Shown here: positions 24,471 to 32,900 of the stretch, piece after piece
Numbering within the stretch: the first letter of the stretch is position 1
Layout: the number at the start of each line of letters is the position of its first letter
Source of the DNA: an uncultured Opitutaceae bacterium
GTDB lineage: Bacteria; Verrucomicrobiota; Verrucomicrobiia; Opitutales; Opitutaceae
Assembly: GCA_903891325.1 (NCBI GenBank)
Contig: CAITEC010000118.1
Span: forward strand, 1 to 64,000
Direction: 5' to 3'
Length of the DNA: 64,000 nucleotides
Translations under genes and position numbers: made by a program
The notes under the pieces: model-generated
Database searches by the model: none
What the model saw: only the letters and a program-made list of their open reading frames with translations
Told to the model about the DNA's origin: nothing

Positions 24471-26098
24471 TGCGATGCGCCGGCGGCCCGCGCCTGATTG
24501 AATTGAGCCTGGGCCAGTTGCGCCTGAAACTGGACATTGAGCAGCGCACCCTGAACGGCGGTGAATTGGGCGGGCGGGAGCGTGCTCCTGGCCTCATTAA
24601 GGACCGCGTCCCAATCGACCGCCGCGGCAACGGTATTGATGAATCCCAAGCCGATGCCCTCGGGGGTGTGAGGGTGTGAAGTGACGTTGCCGGCGATGCT
24701 CCGGGCCAGCTGGTCGCACTGCTCTTCCGACAAGGGCACGCCGGCCTCGCCGGCGGCGACCGCCGCTTCGTTGGTGAAGTAATAGGGGTGGAGGAGATTT
24801 TCGCGGTAGCCCTGGAGCGCCTGGGTGGCTTGCGGGCCAAGCACCTCGTCCAGTTGCACCCGGGTTCGATCGGAAAGCGGGCCGAGGCCGAATTGGTTGG
24901 GTGTGATTGCGAGCCCGTTGACCCAGTCGGAGGCCATCAATTCATCGAATCGCGAGATTTGCGACGGCGAGAGATTGGCCAGTCGAAAGTAGGGGCCGAA
25001 GCGCCGAAGAATGGCGCTCTCATTCATCTGCATGAGGAGGGCCTGGGCCTGCGGAAAGGACGTCAAAAACCGGCGTCCCTCCTCGAGGGGATCCGGGCCG
25101 GGTTTCCCGGCAGCCGCTGCCGGCACGGAGCGGCCGGGGGCGGCGCGCCCATGGGAGTCGGCCGCGGTGCCGGATGCCGTCCCGGCCAGGAGCCCTGAAA
25201 GCGTCCGCTCCTCGGATTGCTCCCTGCTTTTCAAGGATCGCAAGTTGGCCGTCTCGGCATCGACCTCCTGGTAAGCGGCGGTCAGCGCAATTTGGGCGCG
25301 CCGATTTGCCCTGACCTCATGGACGGTCAATCCAACCGTTGCGGTTGCGATGATGGCCGCCGCCCCGAAAATTCCCACTGGGCCGATCGCCGACTTGGCA
25401 GCGCTGAGCAACTTAAGTGCCCCGAAGGGGCTTGCGGAGCCGGCGGCTGCCGCGGAGGCGAGCGCAAGCCCGGTCACATTTACGGCCATGCCGGCGGGAG
25501 CCGCTGTTCCGGCATGGGCGCCCAAAGCCGTCGCCAACGTGGCGGCGGACGAAGTGATGCCACGCCGCAGGAGCCGCGTGCGCAACCGCTCGAGCGCGCG
25601 GGCGACCCGCTTATTGGCGGCCTGTTCCGTCAGCGAGAGGTGGGAGGCAATCTCGGCAAAGCCCTGGCCTTCGAAGTACCGCAGCAGGATGGCCATCCGG
25701 TCCTTTTCTCCCAGGCCGAGGAGGGCCTCGTCGAGAAAGGGCCGGATATGGACCCAGTCGTTCTGGAGGGAGGCGTCGTCCGGCCCGTCTTGCATGGCGT
25801 AGACTACGTTTTCGCGAACTCTGCGGCGCCCCTCCGCCTCCAGGAGCTTGCAAACCTTGTAACGGGTTGTGGTGTAGAGCCATCCGACGATGCTGGTGTG
25901 GCCCAAGAGGGACGGTGCCCTTTGGGCGAGGACGATGAAGACCGACTGGGCGACATCCTGCGCGTGGTGGGATTGGCCCCCCATCTGGCGCCGGGCGGAA
26001 TGGAATACCAGGCCGATGTGCCGTTCCACGAGGGTGGCGAAGGCTTCCTGGGATTGATCATCGACGAAACGGCGTAGCAATTGGGCGTCATCGATCAT
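24467..26098 (-). CDS. ECF sigma factor with transmembrane and extracytoplasmic domains
   Basis: Residues 1-180 form an ECF sigma-70: region 2 (LRRFVDDQSQEAFATLVERH, AQDVAQSVFIVLAQ) and region 4 (GQGFAEIASHLSLTEQAANKRV). A transmembrane helix lies at about 239-260 (GPVGIFGAAAIIATATVG), followed by a coiled-coil and a roughly 200-residue domain expected in the periplasm. Length 543 residues, against about 190 for an ordinary ECF. Such fusions may hold the sigma factor at the membrane until a signal arrives; that is inference. Met at 26098 (MIDDAQLL) is preferred; an earlier in-frame Met (26146) would add a basic leader. Confidence 0.82.
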   Translation of the reverse strand: MIDDAQLLRRFVDDQSQEAFATLVERHIGLVFHSARRQMGGQSHHAQDVAQSVFIVLAQRAPSLLGHTSIVGWLYTTTRYKVCKLLEAEGRRRVRENVVYAMQDGPDDASLQNDWVHIRPFLDEALLGLGEKDRMAILLRYFEGQGFAEIASHLSLTEQAANKRVARALERLRTRLLRRGITSSAATLATALGAHAGTAAPAGMAVNVTGLALASAAAAGSASPFGALKLLSAAKSAIGPVGIFGAAAIIATATVGLTVHEVRANRRAQIALTAAYQEVDAETANLRSLKSREQSEERTLSGLLAGTASGTAADSHGRAAPGRSVPAAAAGKPGPDPLEEGRRFLTSFPQAQALLMQMNESAILRRFGPYFRLANLSPSQISRFDELMASDWVNGLAITPNQFGLGPLSDRTRVQLDEVLGPQATQALQGYRENLLHPYYFTNEAAVAAGEAGVPLSEEQCDQLARSIAGNVTSHPHTPEGIGLGFINTVAAAVDWDAVLNEARSTLPPAQFTAVQGALLNVQFQAQLAQAQFNQARAAGASQ

Positions 26099-26246
26099 TT
26101 GCTGTTCACCATATAATTCCCGCCGAGGCCGAAATTCGACACTCATTTGTCGATTGTCGGGAATGTCGTTTAGGCACCGCGGCGGCCTGCCCATGCCAAT
26201 TTCGGTTGCCGGCCCCGGCGGCGCCGGTTGCAATGGCGCGCCCCGA

Positions 26247-26500
26247 ATGCCAACGCCCCAAGATCCCCCCGGCCGTGTGTCCCGGCTTGCCTGGGAACAC
26301 CTCAGGTCCGTCGCGGAGGATTTCGACAGGGCGCCCGATGCCCATCACCGGGCTGCCGCCGGCTACCGTGTTCTTCTCGCGAGGCATTTCCGCCACCTGA
26401 TCCCGGCCGACGCCAGCGTGCTCGAGGTGGGCTGCGGCAACGGCGAGCTCCTGCGGCATCTCCCGAACCGGGACATCACCGGGATCGACGTCTCGGCGTG
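26247..26500 (+). pseudogene. truncated SAM-dependent methyltransferase
   Basis: The reading frame starts MPTPQDPPGR and reaches the SAM-binding motif I, VLEVGCGNGELLRHLP, followed by the acidic strand end GIDVS. Family similarity stops at about 26500, after only some 85 residues. A complete methyltransferase would need at least another 120 residues. Beyond the break the DNA codes for a HigA remnant on the other strand. The gene was therefore cut by insertion or recombination. It is divergent from the sigma-factor gene. Confidence 0.75.
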
Positions 26501-26672
26501 CCAAGCGCCGACCGAGGCCAGCCTTCGAACATTCGACATCGTAAGCCTGCTGAAGATTCAGCCAAAAACGTTCTCCGGTTCCGAAAAATCGACCGAGCCG
26601 AAGCGCCGTGTCCGCGGTGATGGCTCTCCGGCCCTTGACGATCTCTGTCAGGTGGGAAGCGGGAATGCCCGT
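26495..26672 (-). pseudogene. HigA-type antitoxin fragment
   Basis: Read on the minus strand from 26672 this stretch gives GIPASHLTEIVKGRRAITAD, then TALRLGRFFGTGERFWLNLQ and QAYDVE. This is the recognition helix and C-terminal half of a HigA/VapI-like XRE antitoxin. It resembles the intact HigA at 27188-27493 (ISAILAGTRAITVDTGLRL). The N-terminal helix and any toxin partner are missing, because the 136-bp repeat begins exactly where the fragment ends. The frame then runs on into antisense methyltransferase sequence without a native stop. Confidence 0.7.
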
Positions 26673-26808
26673 GGTTCTTTTCTAGGGGGTCAGACTGATG
26701 CGGTTGAGGTACGGCTCTGTCGGATGGGCCTCGAAAGCGATCCGAAGCGCCGTCCATGCATCGAGTGGCCTCAAGTTTTCTGGACCTCAACACCATCAGC
26801 TTGACCCC
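26673..26808. repeat. 136-bp direct repeat, copy A (left of higBA)
   Basis: This segment recurs at 27522-27658 with an 850-bp offset and about nine tenths identity. It begins GGTTCTTTTCTAGGGGGTCA and ends CATCAGCTTGACCCC. The near-terminal GGGGGTCA and TTGACCCC are inverted repeats of each other, as at the ends of a miniature transposable element. The pair flanks the intact higBA operon. No convincing protein is encoded within it. Confidence 0.85.
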
Positions 26809-26864
26809 ATGGATAGTCCCAGATCGCCGGGGCGGCGACAGCCGAGGGCGGTAGATAATGACGC

Positions 26865-26892
26865 TTGACGTCACTATCGTTTGGCGTAACTA
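26865..26892 (+). promoter_or_regulatory. candidate higBA promoter
   Basis: TTGACG (26865-26870) and TAACTA (26887-26892) are separated by 16 bp and lie just ahead of the toxin start at 26902. The stretch also holds the short repeated element TGACG (TGACGCTTGACG), a possible site for HigA autorepression. The assignment rests on hexamer match and position only. Confidence 0.4.
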
Positions 26893-26901
26893 TTCGGTTA
26901 G

Positions 26902-27183
26902 ATGATTCTTTCTTTCCGCTGCGAAGCCACCGAAAGGATTCATCAAGGCGACAAGACGGCTGAATTGCCTGCCGACATCCAGAAAGTAGCCCTGCGCAAA
27001 CTTCAACAACTCGACATCGCAAAGAAACTCGACGATCTCCGAATTCCACCCGGCAATAGGCTCGAGCCACTTAGGGGCGAACGCCGAGGGCAATACTCCA
27101 TCCGCATCAATGACAAATACCGCATCTGTTTCGTTTGGACCGAGCGCGGCGTCGAAGACGTGGAGATCGTAGATTACCATTAA
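26902..27183 (+). CDS. higB: HigB-type (RelE superfamily) toxin
   Basis: Type II toxin of 93 residues in the ParE/RelE fold, expected to be a ribosome-dependent mRNA interferase. Family landmarks include KKLDDLRIPPGNRLEPLRG and the C-terminal QYSIRINDKYRICFVW, which carries the Arg and Tyr residues typical of HigB. It precedes its antitoxin by only 4 bp, the inverted toxin-first order characteristic of higBA. Composition is richer in A and T than the surrounding genes, which suggests transfer. It sits between two direct repeats. Confidence 0.92.
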   Translation: MILSFRCEATERIHQGDKTAELPADIQKVALRKLQQLDIAKKLDDLRIPPGNRLEPLRGERRGQYSIRINDKYRICFVWTERGVEDVEIVDYH

Positions 27184-27187
27184 AACC

Positions 27188-27493
27188 ATGACACAAAAAC
27201 TACCACTGCCCACGGCCGGAGAAATGCTCCGCGAGGAGTTCCTCAAGCCCATGGCAATCACGCCCTATAAATTGGCGAAGGATCTCCGCGTGCCACAAAC
27301 CCGCATCTCGGCAATCCTTGCTGGCACCCGCGCTATCACGGTGGATACGGGCTTGCGTCTGGATCGCTACTTTGGGCTTTCCGAGGGATGGTGGTTCAGG
27401 CTCCAGACGGATTGTGACCTGCGCAGGGCGCATCGCGAACTAAGCGTACGCATCGCTCGAGAGGTTAAGCCACGCGAATTTGCCGCGGCCTAA
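27188..27493 (+). CDS. higA: HigA-type antitoxin
   Basis: XRE-family antitoxin of 101 residues that should neutralise the preceding toxin and repress the operon. The helix-turn-helix spans residues 25-50 (ITPYKLAKDLRVPQTRISAI), followed by the HigA signature RAITVDTGLRLDRYFGLSEG. The C-terminal WWFRLQTDCDLRRA segment is standard for the family. The gene is complete, with an intact start and stop. A second, broken HigA lies in antisense to the left, so at least two higBA-like modules have passed through this site. Confidence 0.92.
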   Translation: MTQKLPLPTAGEMLREEFLKPMAITPYKLAKDLRVPQTRISAILAGTRAITVDTGLRLDRYFGLSEGWWFRLQTDCDLRRAHRELSVRIAREVKPREFAAA

Positions 27494-27521
27494 CGGACTC
27501 CTGCCGAAGGGACGAATTGAG

Positions 27522-27658
27522 GGTTCTTTTCGAGGGGGGTCAGACTGACGCGGTTGAGGTACCGCTCCGTCCGATCGCCCTCGAAAGCGATCCGAAGCGC
27601 CGTCAATCCATCGAGTGGCCTCAAGTTTACTGGAGCTCAACACCATCAGCTTGACCCC
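27522..27658. repeat. 136-bp direct repeat, copy B (right of higBA)
   Basis: Second copy of the element at 26673-26808, in the same orientation and starting 28 bp after the higA stop. Differences are scattered single bases plus a one-base length change in the G run. As in copy A, the terminal GGGGGTCA and TTGACCCCC are inverted. Recombination between the copies would delete the higBA module. Confidence 0.85.
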
Positions 27659-27660
27659 CT

Positions 27661-27903
27661 GGGTCCCTTCAGTTGCCAGGGGATTGCCTAAAAGTAGCCG
27701 AGAGCGGAATCTCTGCGCAGAACATTGGAGACGTGCTAACAAAGCACCATTTCAACGCTGCGCTTATCGGAACTTCGCTTCTAAAAAGCAGCAGGGAAGA
27801 GATGAAGTCGGCTTTGGACAAAATCCAATACGCAGCCGCCTCCGCATACGGACCCGAGTTAAGTGTGGCTTCTGTTAAGCAAGAGGCTTCTTACGCCGTT
27901 TAA
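27661..27903 (+). pseudogene. C-terminal fragment of a TrpC-like TIM-barrel enzyme
   Basis: The frame reads CLKVAESGISAQNIGDVL, then FNAALIGTSLLKS and a helical tail. This is the strand 7 and strand 8 phosphate-binding end of an indole-3-glycerol-phosphate synthase-like barrel (the VAESGI and ALIGTSLL elements). The other six strands are missing. The left boundary coincides with the end of repeat copy B. A related phosphate-binding barrel such as TrpF or ThiE cannot be excluded. It is a remnant and not expected to be active. Confidence 0.55.
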
Positions 27904-27980
27904 TTCCTGGCGGTGTTGGTCTAGAGGATGACGACCAAGTACAGACTGTACCACTACCAATTGAGAGGACACCGCCGTAA

Positions 27981-28571
27981 GCGCCTCCTGGCCTTGCGTT
28001 CGCTCTTTCAAAGGAATACGAGCTCCCGTCTAGAATACCCCATGGCAGCATCAGCACTAATCCAGATATCGTCGCAGACCGCTTCCACGCAGTCCGGCTG
28101 GCCGGCCAGCACCTCATGCGCGTCGCCCGCCAGCTCTGCCCGGAATTGGCCTGGAAGCGCTCCTGGCTGGGCCTGCTTAGAATGAGAAGCGATCGGCTCG
28201 ATCTCGAACAGCGGCTGCGCCTCAAAAAACTCTTTGAGCGGCAGCCCCAACTCCAGGGTGTCTACCATATGAAGGAGAGGATCTGCAGACTGCTCTGCCT
28301 AAAGCACCTCAGCAAGCGGACCTGCCGGGAGCATATCCCCCAGCTACTGCAGGAGATCAACACCCTCGGCCAGAGTGGCTTGGAGGCTGCACAGACCCTG
28401 GCCAAGTCCCTCTCAGAATGGATCGAGCAGATCGTCCGCATGTGGCGCTTCACCCGTAACAACGGCATCACCGAGGGCTTCCACAGAAAAATGAAACTGA
28501 TCCAACGACGGGCCTATGGCTTCCGATCGTTTAACAACTACCGACTCCGCGTCATCGCTCAGTGCGGTTAA
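27981..28571 (+). mobile_element. ISL3-type transposase remnant
   Basis: The open frame from 27981 lacks a start and begins inside the transposase. The segment NPDIVADRFHAVRLAGQHL fits the DDE core region of ISL3 transposases. The end EQIVRMWRFTRNNGITEGFH, followed by LIQRRAYGFRSFNNYRLRV, is the very typical C-terminus of that family. Roughly half of a normal ISL3 transposase is present, so the element is inactive. A TAATGTCCCTGTCCCC sequence at 28591-28606 could be its right end. The zinc-ribbon N-terminus is missing. Confidence 0.75.
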
Positions 28572-28608
28572 ACCATAACAACTAACAAAATAATGTCCCT
28601 GTCCCCAA

Positions 28609-28642
28609 ACTTTGGCGTAGACCCCCACTTTGGCGTAGACCC
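28609..28642. repeat. short direct repeat at the tRNA-Glu 3' side
   Basis: ACTTTGGCGTAGACCC occurs at 28609-28624 and again at 28627-28642, followed by a third partial GTAGACCC. A one-mismatch copy, ACTTTCGCGTAGACCC, lies at 40348-40363, on the 3' side of tRNA-Ser. The motif thus lies downstream of both tRNA genes in the window. Confidence 0.7.
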
Positions 28643-28667
28643 GTAGACCCACCCGTATGCTCCAGGC

Positions 28668-28742
28668 TGGCGCCCTCAAGGGGAATCGAACCCCTATTTG
28701 AGCCTTGAGAGGGCTCCGTCCTAACCGTTAGACGATGAGGGC
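28668..28742 (-). tRNA. tRNA-Glu (anticodon CTC)
   Basis: A complete cloverleaf of 75 nt on the minus strand. The acceptor stem is GCCCTCA with TGAGGGC, the anticodon arm is GAGCC-CTCTCAA-GGCTC giving anticodon CTC, and the T arm contains GGTTCGATTCC. The 3' CCA is encoded after the discriminator G. The 3' end faces the mosaic region of gene fragments, the usual side for tRNA-targeted integration. Confidence 0.95.
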
Positions 28743-28943
28743 AAAAAGCGGAGTGTTTAAAGTCCCATTTTGCCGTCTGGCGTCAAGATTAGTTTCCGGG
28801 AACCGCCGAGTTCCCTTGATTTCGGGGTCAGCCGGAAAGCGTCAGGCCCCGGGGCATTACCCACCGCGCGTACCGGAAGGAGGCGCGGATCCCGGAGCCT
28901 GACTTTGTCCAACCTGGCGGCAATGCCCGGTGGCACCCCGCAA

Positions 28944-29147
28944 TCAATCCCGATCAACCGACGCACGAATCCCCAAAAGCAAATAGTGCTGTTTCAGCCG
29001 TTCCATTTCCGGAATCGTGAGTCGAAGCTCCATCGTGTCGGTGTTGAGCCGGGCGCAGGCGAGCACGCTGGCAAAGTCGAACTCCGACTTCCTCACGTCG
29101 CGAAGTTCCTCGAGGAATTCAAATTCCAGCATTTCGAAGGGACTCAT
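28944..29147 (-). CDS. hypothetical protein, 67 residues
   Basis: Acidic, Leu-rich small protein starting MSPFEMLEFEFLEEL. A Shine-Dalgarno-like AGGA sits six bases before the ATG at 29147, which decides against the longer frame that begins further upstream. No membrane segment or known motif is seen. The N-terminal half looks alpha-helical, and TMELRLTIPEMERLKQHYLL suggests a second helix pair. The 200 bp between tRNA-Glu and this gene (28743-28943) contain nothing I can support. Confidence 0.45.
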   Translation of the reverse strand: MSPFEMLEFEFLEELRDVRKSEFDFASVLACARLNTDTMELRLTIPEMERLKQHYLLLGIRASVDRD

Positions 29148-29238
29148 CGCGAGTCCTAGTTGGGCCAGAGGTCCATGCAACCCAACCCAAAAAACTACCC
29201 GATTTCGGGTAGTCCCGGGCATGGACCCCGCCGCACCG

Positions 29239-29571
29239 TCACTTGACGATGAGGTCGTCGCTGACGTCCTTGACCCCGGGGATGCTCTTGGCGTCCTTCT
29301 CTGCCGCCGACTTCTGGTCGGACGTGTTCACAAAGCCGCTCAATTGAACGACTCCCTTGACTGTCTGGACGCTGACCTCGGTCGACTTCACTGCGCCGTC
29401 GGCCAGAAGGGCATTCTTGACCTTGGTGGTGATGGCGGTGTCGTCAACGTACTGGCCGGTGCTGTCGCTGGTGGGGGTCGCCGCGCAGCCGCCGGAAAGG
29501 GCGCTGATCGAGATGACGCCGGCCAGGGCGAGCAGGGATGAGAGAACAGTGGATTTGATGGATGTGGACAT
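29239..29571 (-). CDS. BON-domain periplasmic lipoprotein (OsmY-like)
   Basis: Stress-type protein of 110 residues. An N-terminal signal (VLSSLLALAGVISISALSGGC) ends at a cysteine in a lipobox-like context. One BON domain follows: DDTAITTKVKNALLADGAVK, then VSVQTVKGVVQLSGFVNTSD and the closing VKDVSDDLIV. BON domains bind phospholipid surfaces and are common in osmotic-stress proteins. A longer frame would extend back over the CsbD gene and is rejected. The CsbD-like gene lies 4 bp upstream, so both are stress-induced partners in one operon. Confidence 0.88.
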   Translation of the reverse strand: MSTSIKSTVLSSLLALAGVISISALSGGCAATPTSDSTGQYVDDTAITTKVKNALLADGAVKSTEVSVQTVKGVVQLSGFVNTSDQKSAAEKDAKSIPGVKDVSDDLIVK

Positions 29572-29575
29572 AAAA

Positions 29576-29791
29576 TTAGCTTTTCTGGGTTCCGAATACC
29601 TTCTCCTTGATTTCGCCGATCTTCTTCTGCGCGCTGCCGCTGATCTGATCGGATTTCCCGCGGCTCTCCAGTTTTTCGCATCCGACGGTCTTTCCCGTGC
29701 ATTCCTCAACCTTCCCGGCAAGATGCCTGGCGGTGCCCTCGACCTTGTCCTGGGTGCTGGACTTCATCGCGATGGGGTTTCGGCTCTTCAT
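29576..29791 (-). CDS. CsbD-like general stress protein
   Basis: Small hydrophilic protein of 71 residues. It has the CsbD pattern of an Asp-Lys-Val-Glu-Gly-type segment (QDKVEGTARHLAGKVEECTG) followed by GKSDQISGSAQKKIGEIKEK. Translation could instead begin at Met9. Members accumulate in stress or stationary phase and their molecular action is unknown. It forms a pair with the BON lipoprotein downstream. It is divergent from the transglutaminase operon across 112 bp. Confidence 0.85.
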   Translation of the reverse strand: MKSRNPIAMKSSTQDKVEGTARHLAGKVEECTGKTVGCEKLESRGKSDQISGSAQKKIGEIKEKVFGTQKS

Positions 29792-29858
29792 GGCGACAGC
29801 TTAGCCCACATTGCGCGCCGGTTCTATGGGGTGAAACCCACCTCCGGCATTCCCTCAA

Positions 29859-29887
29859 TTGACCTGCGTGGCGGCATGGGTTATGCG
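29859..29887 (+). promoter_or_regulatory. candidate promoter of the transglutaminase operon
   Basis: TTGACC (29859-29864) and TATGCG (29882-29887) are separated by 17 bp, and the operon's first ATG is at 29904. A G-rich tract (GGGGGACA) follows and may serve as ribosome-binding site. Support is from hexamer similarity and spacing. Confidence 0.45.
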
Positions 29888-29903
29888 GTCGGGGGACACC
29901 CAC

Positions 29904-32900
29904 ATGGCCCTGCACGTCGCCCTCCACCACCGCACAACCTACCGCTACGACCGGGCTATCATGCTGGGACCCCAGACGGTCCGCCTGAGGCCCGCCCCGC
30001 ACTGCGCCACGCCCATCCTCAGCTACTCGCTGAAGGTCGAGCCGGCGGAGCACTTCGTCAACTGGCTCCAGGATCCCCAGGGCAACCGCAACGCGCGCTT
30101 TGTTTTTCCCAAGCCGACCCGGGTGTTCTCAGTGGAGGTGGACCTGATCGCCGAGATGACCGTGCGGAACCCCTTCGACTTTTTCCTGGAACCGGAGGCC
30201 GAAAAGATACCCTTTGCCTACGAGACGGCCCTCGCGGTCGAACTGCTGCCTTTCTTGCGAAAGGATCCCGCCGAGCCGGCCTTCAGGAAGTTCCTGGGGG
30301 AAATCGACCTGACCCCGCGTCCCACCGTCGATTTCCTCGTGGGCCTCAATTCCCGGGTCAACCGGGCCGTCAAGTACATCATCCGGCTCGAGCATGGGGT
30401 GCAGTCGCCCAATGAGACGCTGGCCCGCGGCAGCGGCTCGTGCCGGGACTCGGCCTGGCTTCTGGTGCAGTTGCTCCGGCACATCGGGCTGGCCGCGCGT
30501 TTCGCGTCCGGATACCTGATCCAGCTCCGCCCGGACGTGCGGGCCGCCGGTGACGCTCCGGGAGCGCCGGAGGATTTCGGGGACTTGCACGCCTGGTGCG
30601 AGGTGTACCTCCCGGGCGCCGGATGGATCGGCTTGGACCCGACCTCGGGGCTCATGGCCGGCGAGGGCCACCTGCCGCTGGCGTGCTCCCCCGAGCCCTC
30701 GGGGGCGGCGCCGATCAGCGGCTCGGTCGAAAAGTGCGAGAGCACGCTCGCCTTCGAGCTGAGCATCCGGCGGATCGTCGAGTCGTCCCGGGTGACGCTG
30801 CCCTATTCGGATGAAACCTGGGCGAAGATCGACGGGGTTGGCGCCAAGGTAGACGCGCTCCTCAAGGCCGGCGATGTGCGACTGACCGTCGGCGGCGAGC
30901 CGACCTTTGTGGCCAGCGACGATATGGACGGGCCGGAGTGGAACACGGAGGCGCTCGGGCCGAGGAAGCGCGAATTGGCCGGAAAGCTCTTCGAGCGGGT
31001 GTTCGCGACCTACGGCCATGGCGGATTTGTCCAGCACGGGCAGGGCAAGTGGTACCCCGGCGAGCCCCTGCCGCGCTGGGTCCTGGCCTGTTTCTGGCGG
31101 AAGGACCGAAAACCGATCTGGCGCGAACCGCGGCTCCTTGCCGATCCGCTCGTGTCGGCGGGGCGGGGCGCCGCGGATGCACGGCGTTTTGCCGCCGGGT
31201 TGGCGGGGCGACTGGGCATCGGGGAAAACCGCCTGGTCCCGGGATTTGAGGACGCCTTTTACCATGCGTGGAAGGAGCGGCGCCTGCCGGCGGGATACGA
31301 TCCGGCGGAGCTCAGCCTGGCCGACAAGGCCGAGCGGGCACGGCTCGCCGCGGCCCTGGAGACGGGGCTCGACACGCCCGCCGGCTTTGCGCTTCCGATC
31401 ATGCGGGGTCACACCGGGGCCTGGCTCTCGTCGGCCTGGCATTTCGCGGCGGGCCGGATGTTCCTCATCCCGGGCGACTCCCCGATGGGGCTTCGGCTTC
31501 CGCTTGGCCTCCAGCCGTGGAGGCTGCCCGGCGATGTCGGGCCCATCCTGGAGAGCGAGGTCCGGATTGCCCTCTGCGTCGAGGCCAGGGGAGGACAGGT
31601 GCTGGTGTTTCTGCCGCCCCTGGAAGAGGCGGACGACTACCTGGCCCTCGTCGCGGCCGTCGAGGCGACTGCGGGTTCGCTGGAGATTCCGGTGGTCCTG
31701 GAAGGCTACAACCCGCCGGTCGACCCCCTGATTGACAATATCAAGATCACGCCGGATCCCGGCGTGATCGAGGTGAACATCAACCCGTCCTCGAGCTGGG
31801 CGGAACTCAAGGAGAAGACCGACTGGCTCTACGCAACCGCGCGGGAATGCGGGCTTGGCGCGGAGAAGTTCATGATCGACGGTCGGCACGCCGGGACCGG
31901 CGGCGGCAATCACGTTGTGCTCGGCGGGCCCTCGCCGGAGGACAGCCCGCTCCTGCGCAGGCCCCACCTGCTGAAGAGCCTGGTGGCCTATTGGCACCAG
32001 CATCCCGCGCTCAGCTACCTTTTCAGCGGCCTATTCATCGGGCCGACGAGCCAGAGCCCCCGGATCGACGAGGCGAGGAACGACAGCGTGTACGAGATGG
32101 AAATCGCCTTTCTCGAGCTGGACCGCCAGCTCGCGAAATCGGGCCGGGGGCCGGGGGCCTGCCCGCCCTGGCTGGTGGACAGGATATTCCGGAACCTGCT
32201 GGTCGATGTCACGGGGAACACCCACCGGGCCGAGTTCTGCATCGACAAGCTCTACTCGCCGGACAGCGCGTCCGGTCGCCTCGGCCTCCTGGAGTTCCGG
32301 GGCTTTGAGATGCCGCCGCATCCGCGGATGAGCCTCGTGCAGCAATTGCTGATCCGGGCCCTCGTGGCCCGCTTCTGGGAGCATCCGTACACGCCCCGAA
32401 GCCTCGTGCGCTGGGGAACGGAACTTCACGACCGCTTCATGCTGCCGCATTTCGTGGAGATGGACATCGGGGATGTCGTGGCCGATCTCCGGGACTGGGG
32501 CATTCCCTTTTCGGAAAGCTGGTTCGCCCCCCACCTGGAGTTTCGCTTCCCGGTCTTCGGAACCCTGCAGTATCGCGACATGGAGCTGGAGCTGCGCAAC
32601 GCGCTGGAGCCCTGGCACGTGATGGGCGAGGAGAGCGTGGGCGCGACTGTCCGCTTCGTGGACTCTTCGGTGGAGCGCCTGCAGGTGCGGCTCAGGGGGC
32701 TGATCCCGGCCCGCTATCAGGTCGCCTGCAATGGCGTGCTGGTTCCGCTCCACGCGACGGGGGTGGTGGGCGAATTCGTCGCGGGCGTGCGGTACCGGGC
32801 CTGGCAGCCGCCCTCGGCCCTGCACCCCACGATCGGGATCGACAGCCCCCTCGTATTCGACCTCGTGGACACGTGGACGGGCCGGGCGGTCAGCGGCTGC

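Noticed and set aside
27928-28185. 85-codon frame starting MTTKYRLYHY inside the ISL3 remnant
   Set aside because: It overlaps the transposase frame in another phase. Its second half is Ser/Ala-rich shadow sequence, while the transposase frame matches ISL3 proteins.
28757-28966. 69-codon minus-strand frame between tRNA-Glu and the 67-residue protein
   Set aside because: It overlaps the better supported small gene, has no ribosome-binding site and looks like random high-GC sequence.
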